A stretch of 32,702 bases of DNA from Azolla pinnata. Taxonomy: Eukaryota; Streptophyta; Polypodiopsida; Salviniales; Salviniaceae. The stretch is from contig JBBBWG010002704.1 of the NCBI GenBank assembly GCA_037176905.1, positions 1 to 32,702 of the forward strand, read 5' to 3'. The notes below the pieces were generated by a model. It saw only the letters and a program-made list of their open reading frames with translations, made no database searches and was not told the DNA's origin. The stretch's first letter is position 1. Every line of letters begins with the position of its first letter. Shown here piece by piece: positions 1 to 8,765 of this stretch. A program made the position numbers and the translations under genes.

Positions 1-139
1 ACAATGGAGGTGGGTGAATGCGTAGTGGAGCAGCTGCAACACTCGTGGACAAGGCCATTGATACTCTCTCTCTCTCTGTTGGTAGACAGCAACTACCCGT
101 ATATACCTAATCTAGATCAACCTCTCAGCTCTGATACCA
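1..139 (-). mobile_element. Ty1/copia-type retrotransposon 5' end: primer-binding site and start of gag
   Basis: On the minus strand, TGGTATCAGAGC (139-128) lies directly after a TG/CA-type LTR boundary. This is the usual initiator-Met tRNA primer-binding site of plant copia elements. About 70 bases further, an ATG at 58-56 opens a frame that begins MALSTSVAAAP and stays open to the window edge, a typical Ala/Ser-rich gag start. A short CT/GA microsatellite (63-78) sits in the leader just before it. The rest of the element lies outside the window, so integrity cannot be judged. The primer-binding site is clear; the gag start is inference from position and composition. Confidence 0.65.
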
Positions 140-350
140 TGTTAGAAGTATTAAGAATAGACTAGATAGGTATATACAATTACAAACACAGAGATAGATA
201 TATGAAAAAGCAAACTTCTATTGCATATTAGAGTATGAGAGTAGCTCACAATGGTTGTCCACCCATGCGCTCACACCTTAGAGCTTGGATGGGATCTGAA
301 CCAGCTCACTACAAAATTAGTGGGGACTGATTATGTATCCAACCACTATC
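140..350 (-). repeat. LTR of the minus-strand copia element (far end not located)
   Basis: The sequence starting TGTTAGAAGTATT abuts the primer-binding site, so on the minus strand it is an LTR ending in ...TTCTAACA. I could not find the matching TG start of the LTR on its other side, so the right boundary given here is arbitrary. No second copy of this LTR is visible in the window. Confidence 0.4.
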
Positions 351-1401
351 TAAGAAAGTAGATTATATTCTATGTTTGGTTTGAGTGTAACATTAAATAT
401 GGAGAGATTCATTTTCTATCAACTGACTTGTCATTTAATATGACCCAACTTCCTAGATACAAGCTAGTGCTATATAGTACTTATCTTGAAGTCAATGGCA
501 CATACTTTAAGATTAAGTACATTGTAACTTGCCCACAAAATATTCTTCTAGTCGACTTGATTAGCCAAATCCTATTAGCCTACTTCACTCTTTCTTAAAT
601 ATATTGTGTCCTACTCATCTACGCTTTCCTTGAGGTTAATCATTGATAATATCAAGAAGTTGTCAGTTCAACTATGCATAAGTTGAAGTAGTTGTGTTTA
701 TAGTTTATATCTTAATAACAACCATATATCTATTGTTATTATTCACATACATATTACAAACTAAAAGCTATAAAAGTAATCATTGACTTATAAGGAAATC
801 AAAATCCATTATGTGCGTGTTATATATCATCGTCTTTTACCTCTAGTTTATATTTTCAAAACTATATAATCCACTACATCATCCTCGCTCGCAAGCTCTT
901 CCATATCAAGTTCATGTTCTAAGCAATTATATGCCCCTAAAAGCTCAATTGGAACATAAATATTTACCTCATGAAGGACATGCATCCATGATCGTAGGCA
1001 CATTTTAGCCTTAAAAGTCTCTTCTTATGACACTGATGAATCTCTTACAGCCAAATAATTTATTATCATCTTTTACGATCTTGTTAAGGCAAATCTACAA
1101 ACAAGTTATAACAACACAATAAAAGTGGACCAATTTCAAACTCTATCAACAACACTATTGCAATTTGTTACTCTTAGTGATACAAAACACTGTCATTAAT
1201 TAAATTTTTTATCATGGATTTCTTAATATCTAGATAACTAAATTACTAGTGATTTGAGAAATATTACAATCTAGGGTAAAATACTAGGTTAGCATATGAG
1301 ATATTTGAGATTTTTATATCAGGGTTTAAATATTTAGTGAAGAAATAACATAAATATATATAAATATGCATAAAGTGAATTATTTTCTAGCTAATATATT
1401 G
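351..1401. other. AT-rich stretch with no recognisable gene
   Basis: About 1 kb of AT-rich DNA with stop codons in every frame. I see no conserved protein motif, tandem array or LTR boundary. It may include more of the copia LTR from the left and older transposon debris. Confidence 0.5.
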
Positions 1402-1667
1402 TGACGTGGATCAGCTCCAAACCATTTGGTTTAGAACCGCGATAGGTAGTCTTTCTATATAGACCATTAATTTAGGAAATCTATATTGAGATGTCATTAC
1501 TATTTATAGATAAGAAAACACATCGCTACTTTTAGAGTTAAGCACATAAACAATTTTTTGGAAGAGCTATAAAATTTATAACAACTTTAAAATGCCTATA
1601 AATAAGAAGGCACCTGACTAAGAAGGGCAAGTTGATCTAGTTCAATTTTATACTCTAGCATTTTACA
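1402..1667 (+). repeat. 5' LTR of the deleted Gypsy element
   Basis: It aligns by eye with 3454-3718 through shared blocks such as CTCCAAACCATTTG, CTACTTTTAGAGT, TAACAACTTTA and CACCTGACTAAGAA. The end is placed where both copies reach ...TTTTACATT; the sequence following the left copy starts GGTGGAGATGACAAATGG, which would hold the primer-binding site. Boundaries are uncertain by about 20 bases. Confidence 0.65.
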
Positions 1668-1719
1668 TTGGTGGAGATGACAAATGGCATACTTTGATTC
1701 TCACATTCAATAGATCCAA

Positions 1720-2820
1720 TTGCTGCAGTATGAGGATGTCTCCATGCATCCAAAATTTTCGCCACTGTCACCATCAATAGTTAGTGGAACCCACATCAAC
1801 CAAGTACTCCACACCATCTCCAATATGTTGTTGCAGATGAACCAAACCAATCAATCCCTTCTCAGCTCTAATCCAGTCTTCATGAGTCTCCTCTCTGCCA
1901 CAATGGACAATCACCTGTCGATGGCCAAGGCCGAAACCTCAACGACATAGATTCCAATGCACATCCCAAAACATTCTCCGGCCTCTTCACAAAAGACATC
2001 CTCACCTAGCTTGACCACATGGAAAACAGTACGGGCTACCATGACTCGTTGGATGCCCGTACGGCCCCAAGCATAGCGAACATTATTAGATGGAGTTGCA
2101 GCCACATAGTTCCTACAGCAAGAACACTCTATCAAAAACGATTGGCATCAACTTAAGGACATGCTTATCGAAAATTTCTTCTACAAGAATGCAATGCATT
2201 CAGCCTTGCGGCACCTACACACACTCAAGCAACAACATCACAAGCCAATGGCATCTTTTGCCATGAAGATTGGCCACAAGTTACTAACATGGGCTGATCA
2301 GAACATGTTCGAGGACATGAACCTCTATTTCTTGATGTCACGTCTTCACCAGGACATTGCCCGACACATTCACGACCAAAGTTCAACAACATTCCATGCA
2401 CCTATGCGAATTGCTCAACGAGACAAGTTTGTCTTGGAGCCGGTAACACAGGCAGACCCTTGGCCTCCTTCAAAACCTATTATGGAGTCAGCTGTCACCC
2501 CCAAGGACATTGATGTGCGGAATGCTCAATGGTCCTTCAAACGGCATCTACTAGAGTGAAATCCAAGTGGTCGTCCCTACTGCTTCAATTGTGATATGTA
2601 TGGTCATGCTCGTAAGTATTGTCAAAGGGCCAGATTCCCTTCCCAAGTGGGCCCCAATTGAAGCAAATCCACAAAACTCAAGTCACATTGGCGGATGTTG
2701 CTTCCTTGTCGAAACTTCACGAAAACTACTAGGCATGGTCTTGGCAGAAGAGAAATCTCCTCACATACAAGCCACCATCTTTTCCAAGTGTTTAATCTAC
2801 TCTACTATGATCTCCGTAAG
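1720..2820 (+). pseudogene. Gypsy gag polyprotein pseudogene with zinc knuckle
   Basis: Gag packages the element RNA. The longest open piece (2161-2559) carries retrotransposon-gag features, including a repeated RLHQDIARHIHD-type segment and a proline-rich end. An in-frame TGA at 2557-2559 replaces a Trp codon; reading continues on its far side to a perfect CX2CX4HX4C knuckle, CFNCDMYGHARKYC (about 2578-2619). In another frame QVTLADVASLSKLHE (around 2668-2712) matches the copy at 25440-25480. Further stops and frame changes break the first part (1720-2150). The coding similarity stops near 2820, where it jumps to integrase. Recognition as gag is firm; the exact clade is not assigned. Confidence 0.75.
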
Positions 2821-2821
2821 C

Positions 2822-3484
2822 GTTTCTCACCCCTTCACACTTGTGGGTTGGGACATTATGGGCCCCTTCCCCATATCCGTCACTAGCAACATGTATATAT
2901 TGGTGATCACCGAGTATCTCACGCATTGGTGTGAGGCCGTCCCAATGTCCAATACCTCCGTTTCTCAAGTCGCCTAACCATATTACAACACATCATCTTT
3001 CATGGCTACCCATCACCCTACTCACCAATCAAAGCCGTGCCCTCTATGGGCGAGACCCGAAGTTACCCCCCAACATTCAACCTAATGATGGAAGGCTTTA
3101 TCACTTAGAAGATTCTAATTAGTGGTTCTACTTACAGCAACACCTCCCTTTACTTAGACGTTCTCTTCTGCACAATCTATATGTAGCTCAATCTTGTCAA
3201 AACAAGACCTACAATATCAGATGGAAAGAAATTATCCATGTCTTCATGCTATTGCACTAGTCAAAATAAAGGGTCTTAGCGATTCCCTATTGTATCAATG
3301 GATTGGCCGATACAAGCTCGAGGTGTGCCTGAAGCGCCTCCATCATGGCACCACTACTACGGTGCATGTTGTCCGCATCAAACCCTATTCTTTGTTTTCG
3401 GCTTACTCTGTGCCCTCATCCCCTGCTTCTACTTTTTCCAAAGGGGAGAAGTCTGGCGGATTGGTTCCAAACCATCTGAACTAA
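2822..3484 (+). pseudogene. Gypsy integrase C-terminal half, broken
   Basis: The frame ending near 2977 reads VGWDIMGPFPIS and then YLTHWCEAVP, the start of the rve integrase core (the first catalytic Asp lies in GWD-MGPFP). A second piece (about 3030-3075) has ALYGRDPKLP, the usual tail of the core. A third (3194-3484) has a basic stretch with VHVVRIKPYS, resembling the C-terminal H-V-RLKPY motif, and runs to the polypurine tract. The rest of the core, with the other catalytic acids, is missing or scrambled between pieces. Stops and frameshifts make it non-functional. Its position directly after gag shows an internal deletion near 2820. Confidence 0.7.
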
Positions 3485-3718
3485 GTTAAACAGTCTAAGT
3501 ATATAGTACACCTAGAATAACGCACCACTAATTAAGGAAATTTATATTAATCGAGTTGTAACTATTATTTATAAATAAAAAAGCACATTCCTACTTTTAG
3601 AGTAAAACTCATAGTTACTTTTAATAATTTGTAACAACTTTAGAATACATATAAATCAGAAGACACTTGACTAAGAATTAGATCGATTTGGTTTAATATC
3701 ATACTCTTACATTTTACT
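3454..3718 (+). repeat. 3' LTR of the deleted Gypsy element
   Basis: This is the second copy of the repeat at 1402-1667. It starts just after the polypurine tract at 3440-3451. It differs from the 5' copy by many substitutions and several small indels, which implies an old insertion. Boundaries are uncertain by about 20 bases. Confidence 0.65.
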
Positions 3719-3763
3719 ATATATATATTACATTATATTATATTAAATATATGGATGTGTGTG

Positions 3764-3873
3764 TGTCATAATGACACATGAATGGGTGGCCCTCCTTGTA
3801 TATCCCAATACATCATCACCATTTTTCAGTAATAGTCATACTAGCTTTTAACGGCCCATCATCTCTTTGCCTT

Positions 3874-3922
<49 letters not shown>

Positions 3923-4293
3923 CTATTCTCTCTCTCCTCCCTCGTTTCTCATCTATCTTCTCTATTATGTGTCATACCTATGTCGAATACGGGCATCTAA
4001 TGGTCGTGTTCACACTGTCCATAAGTGAATGGGTCATATTTATAATAAGCCGAAAAGGATTCAACTTAGCTTGGGGGTATAAATACCAAGCTTGTATGGC
4101 TTTCCAAAGTTGGTTACTCCAACTCTTGTGAATAGAAGTTCTATGCTTGTGCCTATCTCTCTCTCTCACTCTCTCTTGTACCTCTGCCACCACTTCTCAC
4201 CTCCTCAGATCTGAAGCTTCCTCCTTCAGATCTGATCTTCTCTTTGTTCTAATCTACCTCTTGACTTGTTCCGCCTGATGGTCTCTCCCAACA
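3764..4293 (+). repeat. Copia 5' LTR with (CT)n tract and TATA box
   Basis: The right end ...CTCCCAACA (4293) is placed two bases before the primer-binding site, as in plant copia elements. The left end is set at TGTCATAATGACA (3764), a small palindrome at a TG start; this end is less certain because a GTGTGT run precedes it. The LTR carries a (CT)n microsatellite at about 3878-3921 and a TATA box at 4078. Without a second LTR the limits cannot be confirmed. Confidence 0.55.
4078..4085 (+). promoter_or_regulatory. TATA box in the copia LTR
   Basis: TATAAATA in the context GGGGTATAAATACC is a near-consensus TATA box. It lies 215 bases from the LTR end, which leaves a plausible R-U5 length after a start site about 30 bases downstream. 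Activity is not shown. Confidence 0.5.
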
Positions 4294-4295
4294 TT

Positions 4296-4307
4296 TGGTA
4301 TCAGAGC
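4296..4307 (+). other. Primer-binding site (initiator Met-tRNA type)
   Basis: TGGTATCAGAGC is complementary to the 3' end of plant initiator Met tRNA and is the standard minus-strand primer site of Ty1/copia elements. It begins two bases after the LTR end. Confidence 0.8.
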
Positions 4308-5004
4308 GCGGGTTCGTCCGTTGCAGGCCATCATGTGCTGCTACTATCTTCCTGATGTATTCAGCTCAGTGTGGACATCAAGAGCGTATGGTTTGGAGAA
4401 GATTCAAGACAGTTATGACCATCCATAACTTTCTAACCGGCGACTAAAGATTCGAGCTTTCTGAGAGTTTTCTGCGACGTCTTCCGTTGTGCAGCAAATC
4501 ATCGTGTTCGTCTCGACGTTAGGGAGAGAATGTAAGCTACGACACTGGATTCGGAGCAACCCACAGGTAGTTACGACCATTTTACCGCAATCTACAGTAA
4601 AACACTCTATCGTGATCTAATCCGTGCAATGTACGATTAGATCGTGATTCCGACAGTCGTACTCTCTTTGATAGTGCTTTGTACACACTTTGGGCAAAGC
4701 CAGAGGCTTGTGCTCACTCCATGTAGAAGTACTTTGGCCGAAACCCGCATCAGAAGAGTAAGAACGACTCGTTCTTCCGCGGACTAGGCGTAATAGTCCG
4801 ATTTTGACTCAGACTTCGACAACACGGTTCGTACTCACTTCGGATAGAGCCGTTGTGCTCGTGCCCACTCCGAGTAGAACCATAACCCCCTTCACGTTCG
4901 TGTCCAACTCGGTTAGACCACATTCCGGGTAGACTACAGTGCAGTCGTACTCACCCACGGTAGTAACCACTCCGGACAGAACTACGGACGAGCCTTCCCC
5001 AAAA
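4308..5004 (+). repeat. Copia leader with degenerate repeated motif
   Basis: About 700 bases separate the primer-binding site from the gag ATG. In the second half (about 4820-4985) a motif close to TCGTRCYCACTCCGGGTAGA recurs five or six times at roughly 25-50 base spacing, for example at about 4829, 4859, 4901 and 4945. The function is unknown; it could be decayed leader sequence or an RNA structural repeat. Confidence 0.45.
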
Positions 5005-5630
5005 ATGGCTTCGACATCCGGCTCATTCGAGATGAGTCTAAGGAAGTTCGACGGGACGAACTTCAACTTCTGGAAGGAGCAAATGAAGGACTATCTCATA
5101 GTCCGCGGCCAGATCGATCCAATAGAGCATGAGAAGGCTCCGGCAACATACAAGCGGGAGTAATGGACAAAGCTGGACCGGGTAGCCCGTGCTACCATTC
5201 GGATGCATCTGTTGGAATCTGCGTACTACACGGTTCAGTCATGTACGACAGCAAAAGAATTGTGCAAGAAGCTGTCGGACACATATGAGAAGAAGGTGGC
5301 CACTACAAAGACTTATTTGATAGGGCGCCGTTACAGCTTGCGGATGAAGGAATCCAACTCGATCACTGCTCACATGAACGAGTACGAAGGAATCATTTCC
5401 TAGCTGTCAGCACAAGGGATAAAGATCGACGATTAGCTGAAAGCTCTACTGCTAATGTAGCCTTCCACCGTCCTAGGAAACCTTCGTCACGATCATATGC
5501 AACACATCTGCTGCGGCCATTGTCCGGATAATCGACAAGTATGCGTGAAAGCAGAGGCAGATCCACCGGGGATTTGAACCAGAGGAAACCAGAGGGGCAG
5601 AGTGGCGAGAAACGAAATTGTAACGAATAT
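5005..5630 (+). pseudogene. Copia gag pseudogene (UBN2-like), C-terminus lost
   Basis: The ATG at 5005 starts a copia gag with the family's usual opening: a KFDGTNFNFWKEQMKDYL segment, then AYYTVQSCTTAKELCKKL and an SITAHMNEYEGI segment. Stops interrupt it at 5161 (TAA), 5401 and 5434 (TAG). After about 5460 the similarity moves to another frame, with a TFVTIICNTSA segment and then EPEETRGAEWRE near 5575-5620. The CCHC knuckle expected next is absent because the sequence changes to an inverted Gypsy fragment. The family call rests on motif order and spacing. Confidence 0.7.
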
Positions 5631-5684
5631 TCAGATATAAAAAAAAGAAGAACCAAGGGAAAAACTAATAAGAATGGGAAGGGA

Positions 5685-5960
5685 ATTTGCCCCTTGTACA
5701 ATACTTACGAACATGACCATACATATTACAATTAAAGCAACAGGAATGACCACTCAGATCTCACTCTAGTAGATGCCACTTGAAGGACCATTGGGCATTT
5801 TGCACATCAATTTCCATGGGGTCGACAGTTGACTCAATAATAGGTCTTGAAGGAAGCCAAGGTATTGCTTGTGTTATTGGCTCCAAGACAAACTTTACTC
5901 GTTGAGCGATTTGCACAGGTGCATAAAACGTCGTTGAACCTTGATTGTCATGTACATTGC
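5685..5960 (-). pseudogene. Inverted Gypsy gag fragment (C-terminus and zinc knuckle)
   Basis: Read on the minus strand, this repeats the 2390-2640 region of the deleted Gypsy element: GSTTFYAPVQIAQRVKFVLE, then PWLPSRPIIEST, then DVQNAQWSFKWHLLE, a stop, and an intact CFNCNMYGHVRKYC knuckle (5737-5696). The stop sits at the same Trp-codon position as in the other copy (TGA in both), so the change is either ancestral or recurrent. Similarity ends near 5960 on the gag side and 5685 on the knuckle side. Neither an LTR nor pol sequence accompanies it, so it is a fragment. Confidence 0.7.
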
Positions 5961-6174
5961 CGTTTAAAATAGTTGGTAGCGTTGATGTGTGGATGGAAGA
6001 AATATGTCGTGATTCTAGTAGATGACTCGTTTTAAGTGAGGCGGTCACGTTGACACGAGGATTGGCCCACATCAGGGGAATGCAGAGTACACTAAGGTCG
6101 ATAAACATGTGAGATGAAAAGAATTGTGTTAGAGACGTAGTTATTCGAAGTTGTTATCTCTAGAATTAACGAAC

Positions 6175-7610
6175 AAATTTGTATTCCGTCCTAACCTAAA
6201 CATTACCCAAACCCTGGGAGGTCATGCGTTGTTCACACTAGAATTGCTCTAAGCTTGAACTAACATTCAGGCAATACCTTTGACATATTCTCTATTTGAA
6301 CCCCTTGCCATAATAATAGAATCTCTTTCACAAGTGGTGCCAAGTACACATCCATATTCGTGACCTTATTCTTGTCGAGGATGAGGAGAGTTAATATGAT
6401 ACGTCCCTTCTTTATCTCCATGTGTCGAAGCAAGTTGTAGTTCACCAACGCAACTAGCCAAACACTATATGAGTTGATGCGAAGCCCAAATGGGTTCACA
6501 CCATTTAAATCCAACCTCAAATTTTGGTGTTTAACAGCTCTAAATTCAAGTAAAGTGGAATCGATATGTTGTCAAGCTGGAGAATCAGTCGGTGTTCTCC
6601 ACTTCCCATCTTGGCTCTAATGTGTTACATGACAATTCATCAATGATGCGATGGATTGACATTAGAACATCATGCGAAGCCTAGGAATGTTTGGGAAGTG
6701 TCGAAACACCTGAAATGAACAACAAACCTCATATTATTAGTAAATTTGATACAGTTGCAACTACTTTGCAGCAAATTCGCGACAAACTTGTGGCAAACTT
6801 GCAACAAACTCGTAGCAAACTTACGACAAATTTGCAGCAAATTTGCAGTAAATGTCCTAGCAAACTCATGCATTCAAAGTTGTAGCAAGGTTGCAACAAC
6901 TTTGTAGCAAGCAATGAGCATGGATTAAATGATGGAAGCATTGAACTAGCACATGTAGTTTTGGACTAACCTTCCAAGGAACTTGCATTGATGTTACATT
7001 TAATTGATATCTTGCGTCTCCATACTTTGGGCATTTAGTAAGATTTGAAAATTATCCTCGGAAGAACACACAATTGTTGATACATGCATGGATTCTTTGG
7101 TAGTCGAGCCCATGCAACGTAATCATCTACTTTCTTGCCTCTTCACGCGAAGGTATTAGACAATGCGGATGTGGTAACATTTTCCCCATGAGACTAAGCA
7201 ATGCATTTATATTGGCATTACTCCATCCATATGATGATTGGAGATTCATGACCTACATCGATGTTGATAGCACTGAGAAGCTGGCTCTATCATATAGCGG
7301 TGTTCTAGCAGCATCTATTATAGTCGAGAAGTCTAAAGTCAGGCTTTCTACTGGGTGACATCCAAATCCTTGCCGACATGCTAAGCAATGCAGGTCTTCA
7401 ATCATATCCTCCATTCGTTCTTTTGCAATGTCAGAAGGATGACCAACTTCCTATTATGCTAATCCCTCAAGATCCTCGACTACTTCATTGCGTTGACATA
7501 CGCGCGCCTCTTCTGCATCAACCTCTGCCTTGACATGCTTGTAGAAGTCACATAATAACTTTGGGGCAACCATATAGTGCGGTACATCATGTGGTGACTC
7601 CTTAGGTTTT
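6175..7610 (-). pseudogene. CACTA (En/Spm) TNP2-type transposase pseudogene
   Basis: On the minus strand the order of pieces follows TNP2 transposases: MVAPKLLCDFYKHVKAE (about 7576-7520); KERMEDMIEDLHCLA (about 7430-7385); ARTPLYDRAS (about 7310-7280); NLQSSYGWSNANINALLSLM then GKMLPHPHCLIPSREEARK (about 7245-7130); ITLHGLDYQRIHACINNC (about 7123-7070); CPKYGDARY (about 7033-7005), where the usual second Cys of CPKCG is Tyr; and NLRLDLNGVNPFG followed by a SYSVW segment (6523-6455), the central RLGLA-DGFNPFG signature. A last piece, TTHDLPGFG, lies near 6215. Stops (for example TAG at 7129-7127), frameshifts and an internal minisatellite destroy it. TIRs were not found. Confidence 0.75.
6755..6912. 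repeat. GCAA-rich minisatellite inside the transposase relic
   Basis: A degenerate array of about 10-20 base units around GCAAACTTGCAGCAAA / CTCGTAGCAAA interrupts the transposase between its CPKYG and NPFG segments. The same kind of repeat fills about 29950-30690. It keeps frames open on both strands, but those frames are low-complexity artefacts. Confidence 0.6.
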
Positions 7611-8726
7611 TAATAGCCCCATTTGTGTAAGTGATCGTGAATAACACGTTAGGTGCGCCAAAATCTCTTTTTATACCGATCACACTTACATTGAATGGTT
7701 CGAGCTCTCCATTGGCCGATGTGAGTCCCATGCAACTCCTTTGCATAAGCTATTGTAAACCAAGAAATAAATTTTCTAATAAATTTCTAATAAATTCCAT
7801 TTCTAATCCAACAAGATGCAAAGTTTTGAGAAATTACCTTCCTAGCATAACAGTCAAGAGAACTGGAATATTGAGGCCGATGAAAAACCAAAGAGATATA
7901 GTGTTAATAATGTCAAAATCCAAAAAGAGATCATTAACTTTCATTGGTAGGAGTGATTAATTCAACAATCTAATCCAATTGAGGTTGTGAGTCAAAATCT
8001 ACAATTAGACACCAAAATTGTTAATGGTTACAAAAATTGCATTTTGAAAACTGAAATGATGAACTGCTGAGTGTTTGTGTAATTAATAGGAGTAGTTCAC
8101 TCAACAGTTTGGCCCAATTGAGATTGTGGGTTAGAACTTAGAAGCACAAATTTGAAAATTAAAGTATCATGTTTACATATTAATTTCACTGATTCATATG
8201 GTTCAATGTGGTTAATGTCAATTGTTTGGTTCTTCCACAATGAAAACCCTCAAGGAAGAACAAATGGGGCTCTCGCACACTTCTAAGAAATTGAGAAACA
8301 ATAACAAAGAATGTACTTTTGGTATTCGATCTCTCTCGTTATTTCTCTTCTTTCTGGTGTGAGACCTTACCATGAGGAAAGCTTTACCTTAATTCCAATC
8401 CAATGGAAGTTGTCATAACCTTAATTACTTTCTGGTCCAAAACCCCAGTGGTTTTGCTTCGCTTCACACCCATGTAATAGAAATTCCGATATCTTCGAAG
8501 CTACATAATTATATGAACTTCAAAAATGACCACTTTTGTGGTCTCATGTCCTATTGCAAGATTGGAAAAAACTTATCTATACCTTAAAATGGTATTTCAT
8601 TTGGTATCCATGGAGTCCCATCCTTTATGTGCCTAAGCTCCATGGAGGGTCTAATCCTTTGTGTATTCAGATCCATGGAGTCAATAGTATTACGTCAAGT
8701 AGTTTTCGGGACTCTGTACCAATATA
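7611..8726. other. Non-coding stretch with diverged duplications
   Basis: No convincing gene. About 7950-8030 and 8090-8160 are diverged copies of one segment (shared blocks CCAATTGAG.TTGTG.GT and ACACCAAA-TTG), about 140 bases apart. Near 8607-8690, CCATGGAG recurs three times at about 40-50 base spacing with shared AATCCTTTGTGT-like flanks. The rest is AT-rich and featureless; it may be the outer part of the CACTA element, but I found no CACTA terminus. Confidence 0.4.
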
Positions 8727-8765
8727 AAACCTTAAACCTTAAACCCTAAACCCTAAACCCTAAAC
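8727..8765 (+). repeat. Interstitial telomere-like array (CCCTAAA)
   Basis: Two CCTTAAA variants are followed by three CCCTAAA units and a partial one. This is the plant (Arabidopsis-type) telomere repeat read on the C-rich strand. Confidence 0.85.

Larger units (their letters stand above)
1402..3718 (+). mobile_element. Internally deleted Ty3/Gypsy LTR retrotransposon
   Basis: Two diverged direct repeats of about 265 bp (1402-1667 and 3454-3718) bracket a gag-like region and an integrase-like region on the plus strand. A polypurine tract, AAAGGGGAGAAG (3440-3451), ends just before the right LTR, as expected for second-strand priming. Between gag and integrase the protease, reverse transcriptase and RNase H are missing. 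The whole element is only about 2.3 kb, whereas autonomous members are usually over 5 kb. LTR divergence and many stops mark it as old and non-autonomous. The same gag family recurs at 5685-5960 (inverted) and 24720-25660. Confidence 0.75.
3764..5630 (+). mobile_element. Ty1/copia-type element, 5' part only
   Basis: An LTR, primer-binding site, long leader and broken gag lie in the canonical order on the plus strand. After about 5630 the copia reading is lost and an inverted Gypsy gag fragment begins (5685). No protease, integrase, RT, RNase H or second LTR of this element is in the window, so it is truncated at that junction. It is not obviously the same family as the copia end at 1-139: only the primer-binding site is shared. 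Confidence 0.7.

Noticed and set aside
2695-2815. Initial reading as an integrase zinc-binding domain (HGLGRREISSHTSH)
   Set aside because: Comparison with 25440-25600 shows this is the gag-protease linker in another frame, so the integrase part starts after the deletion point near 2820.
5541-5735. Plus-strand frame ending in a Cys/His-containing segment that resembled a copia zinc knuckle
   Set aside because: The segment is the antisense of the well-formed minus-strand Gypsy knuckle at 5737-5696; only the part before about 5630 belongs to copia gag.
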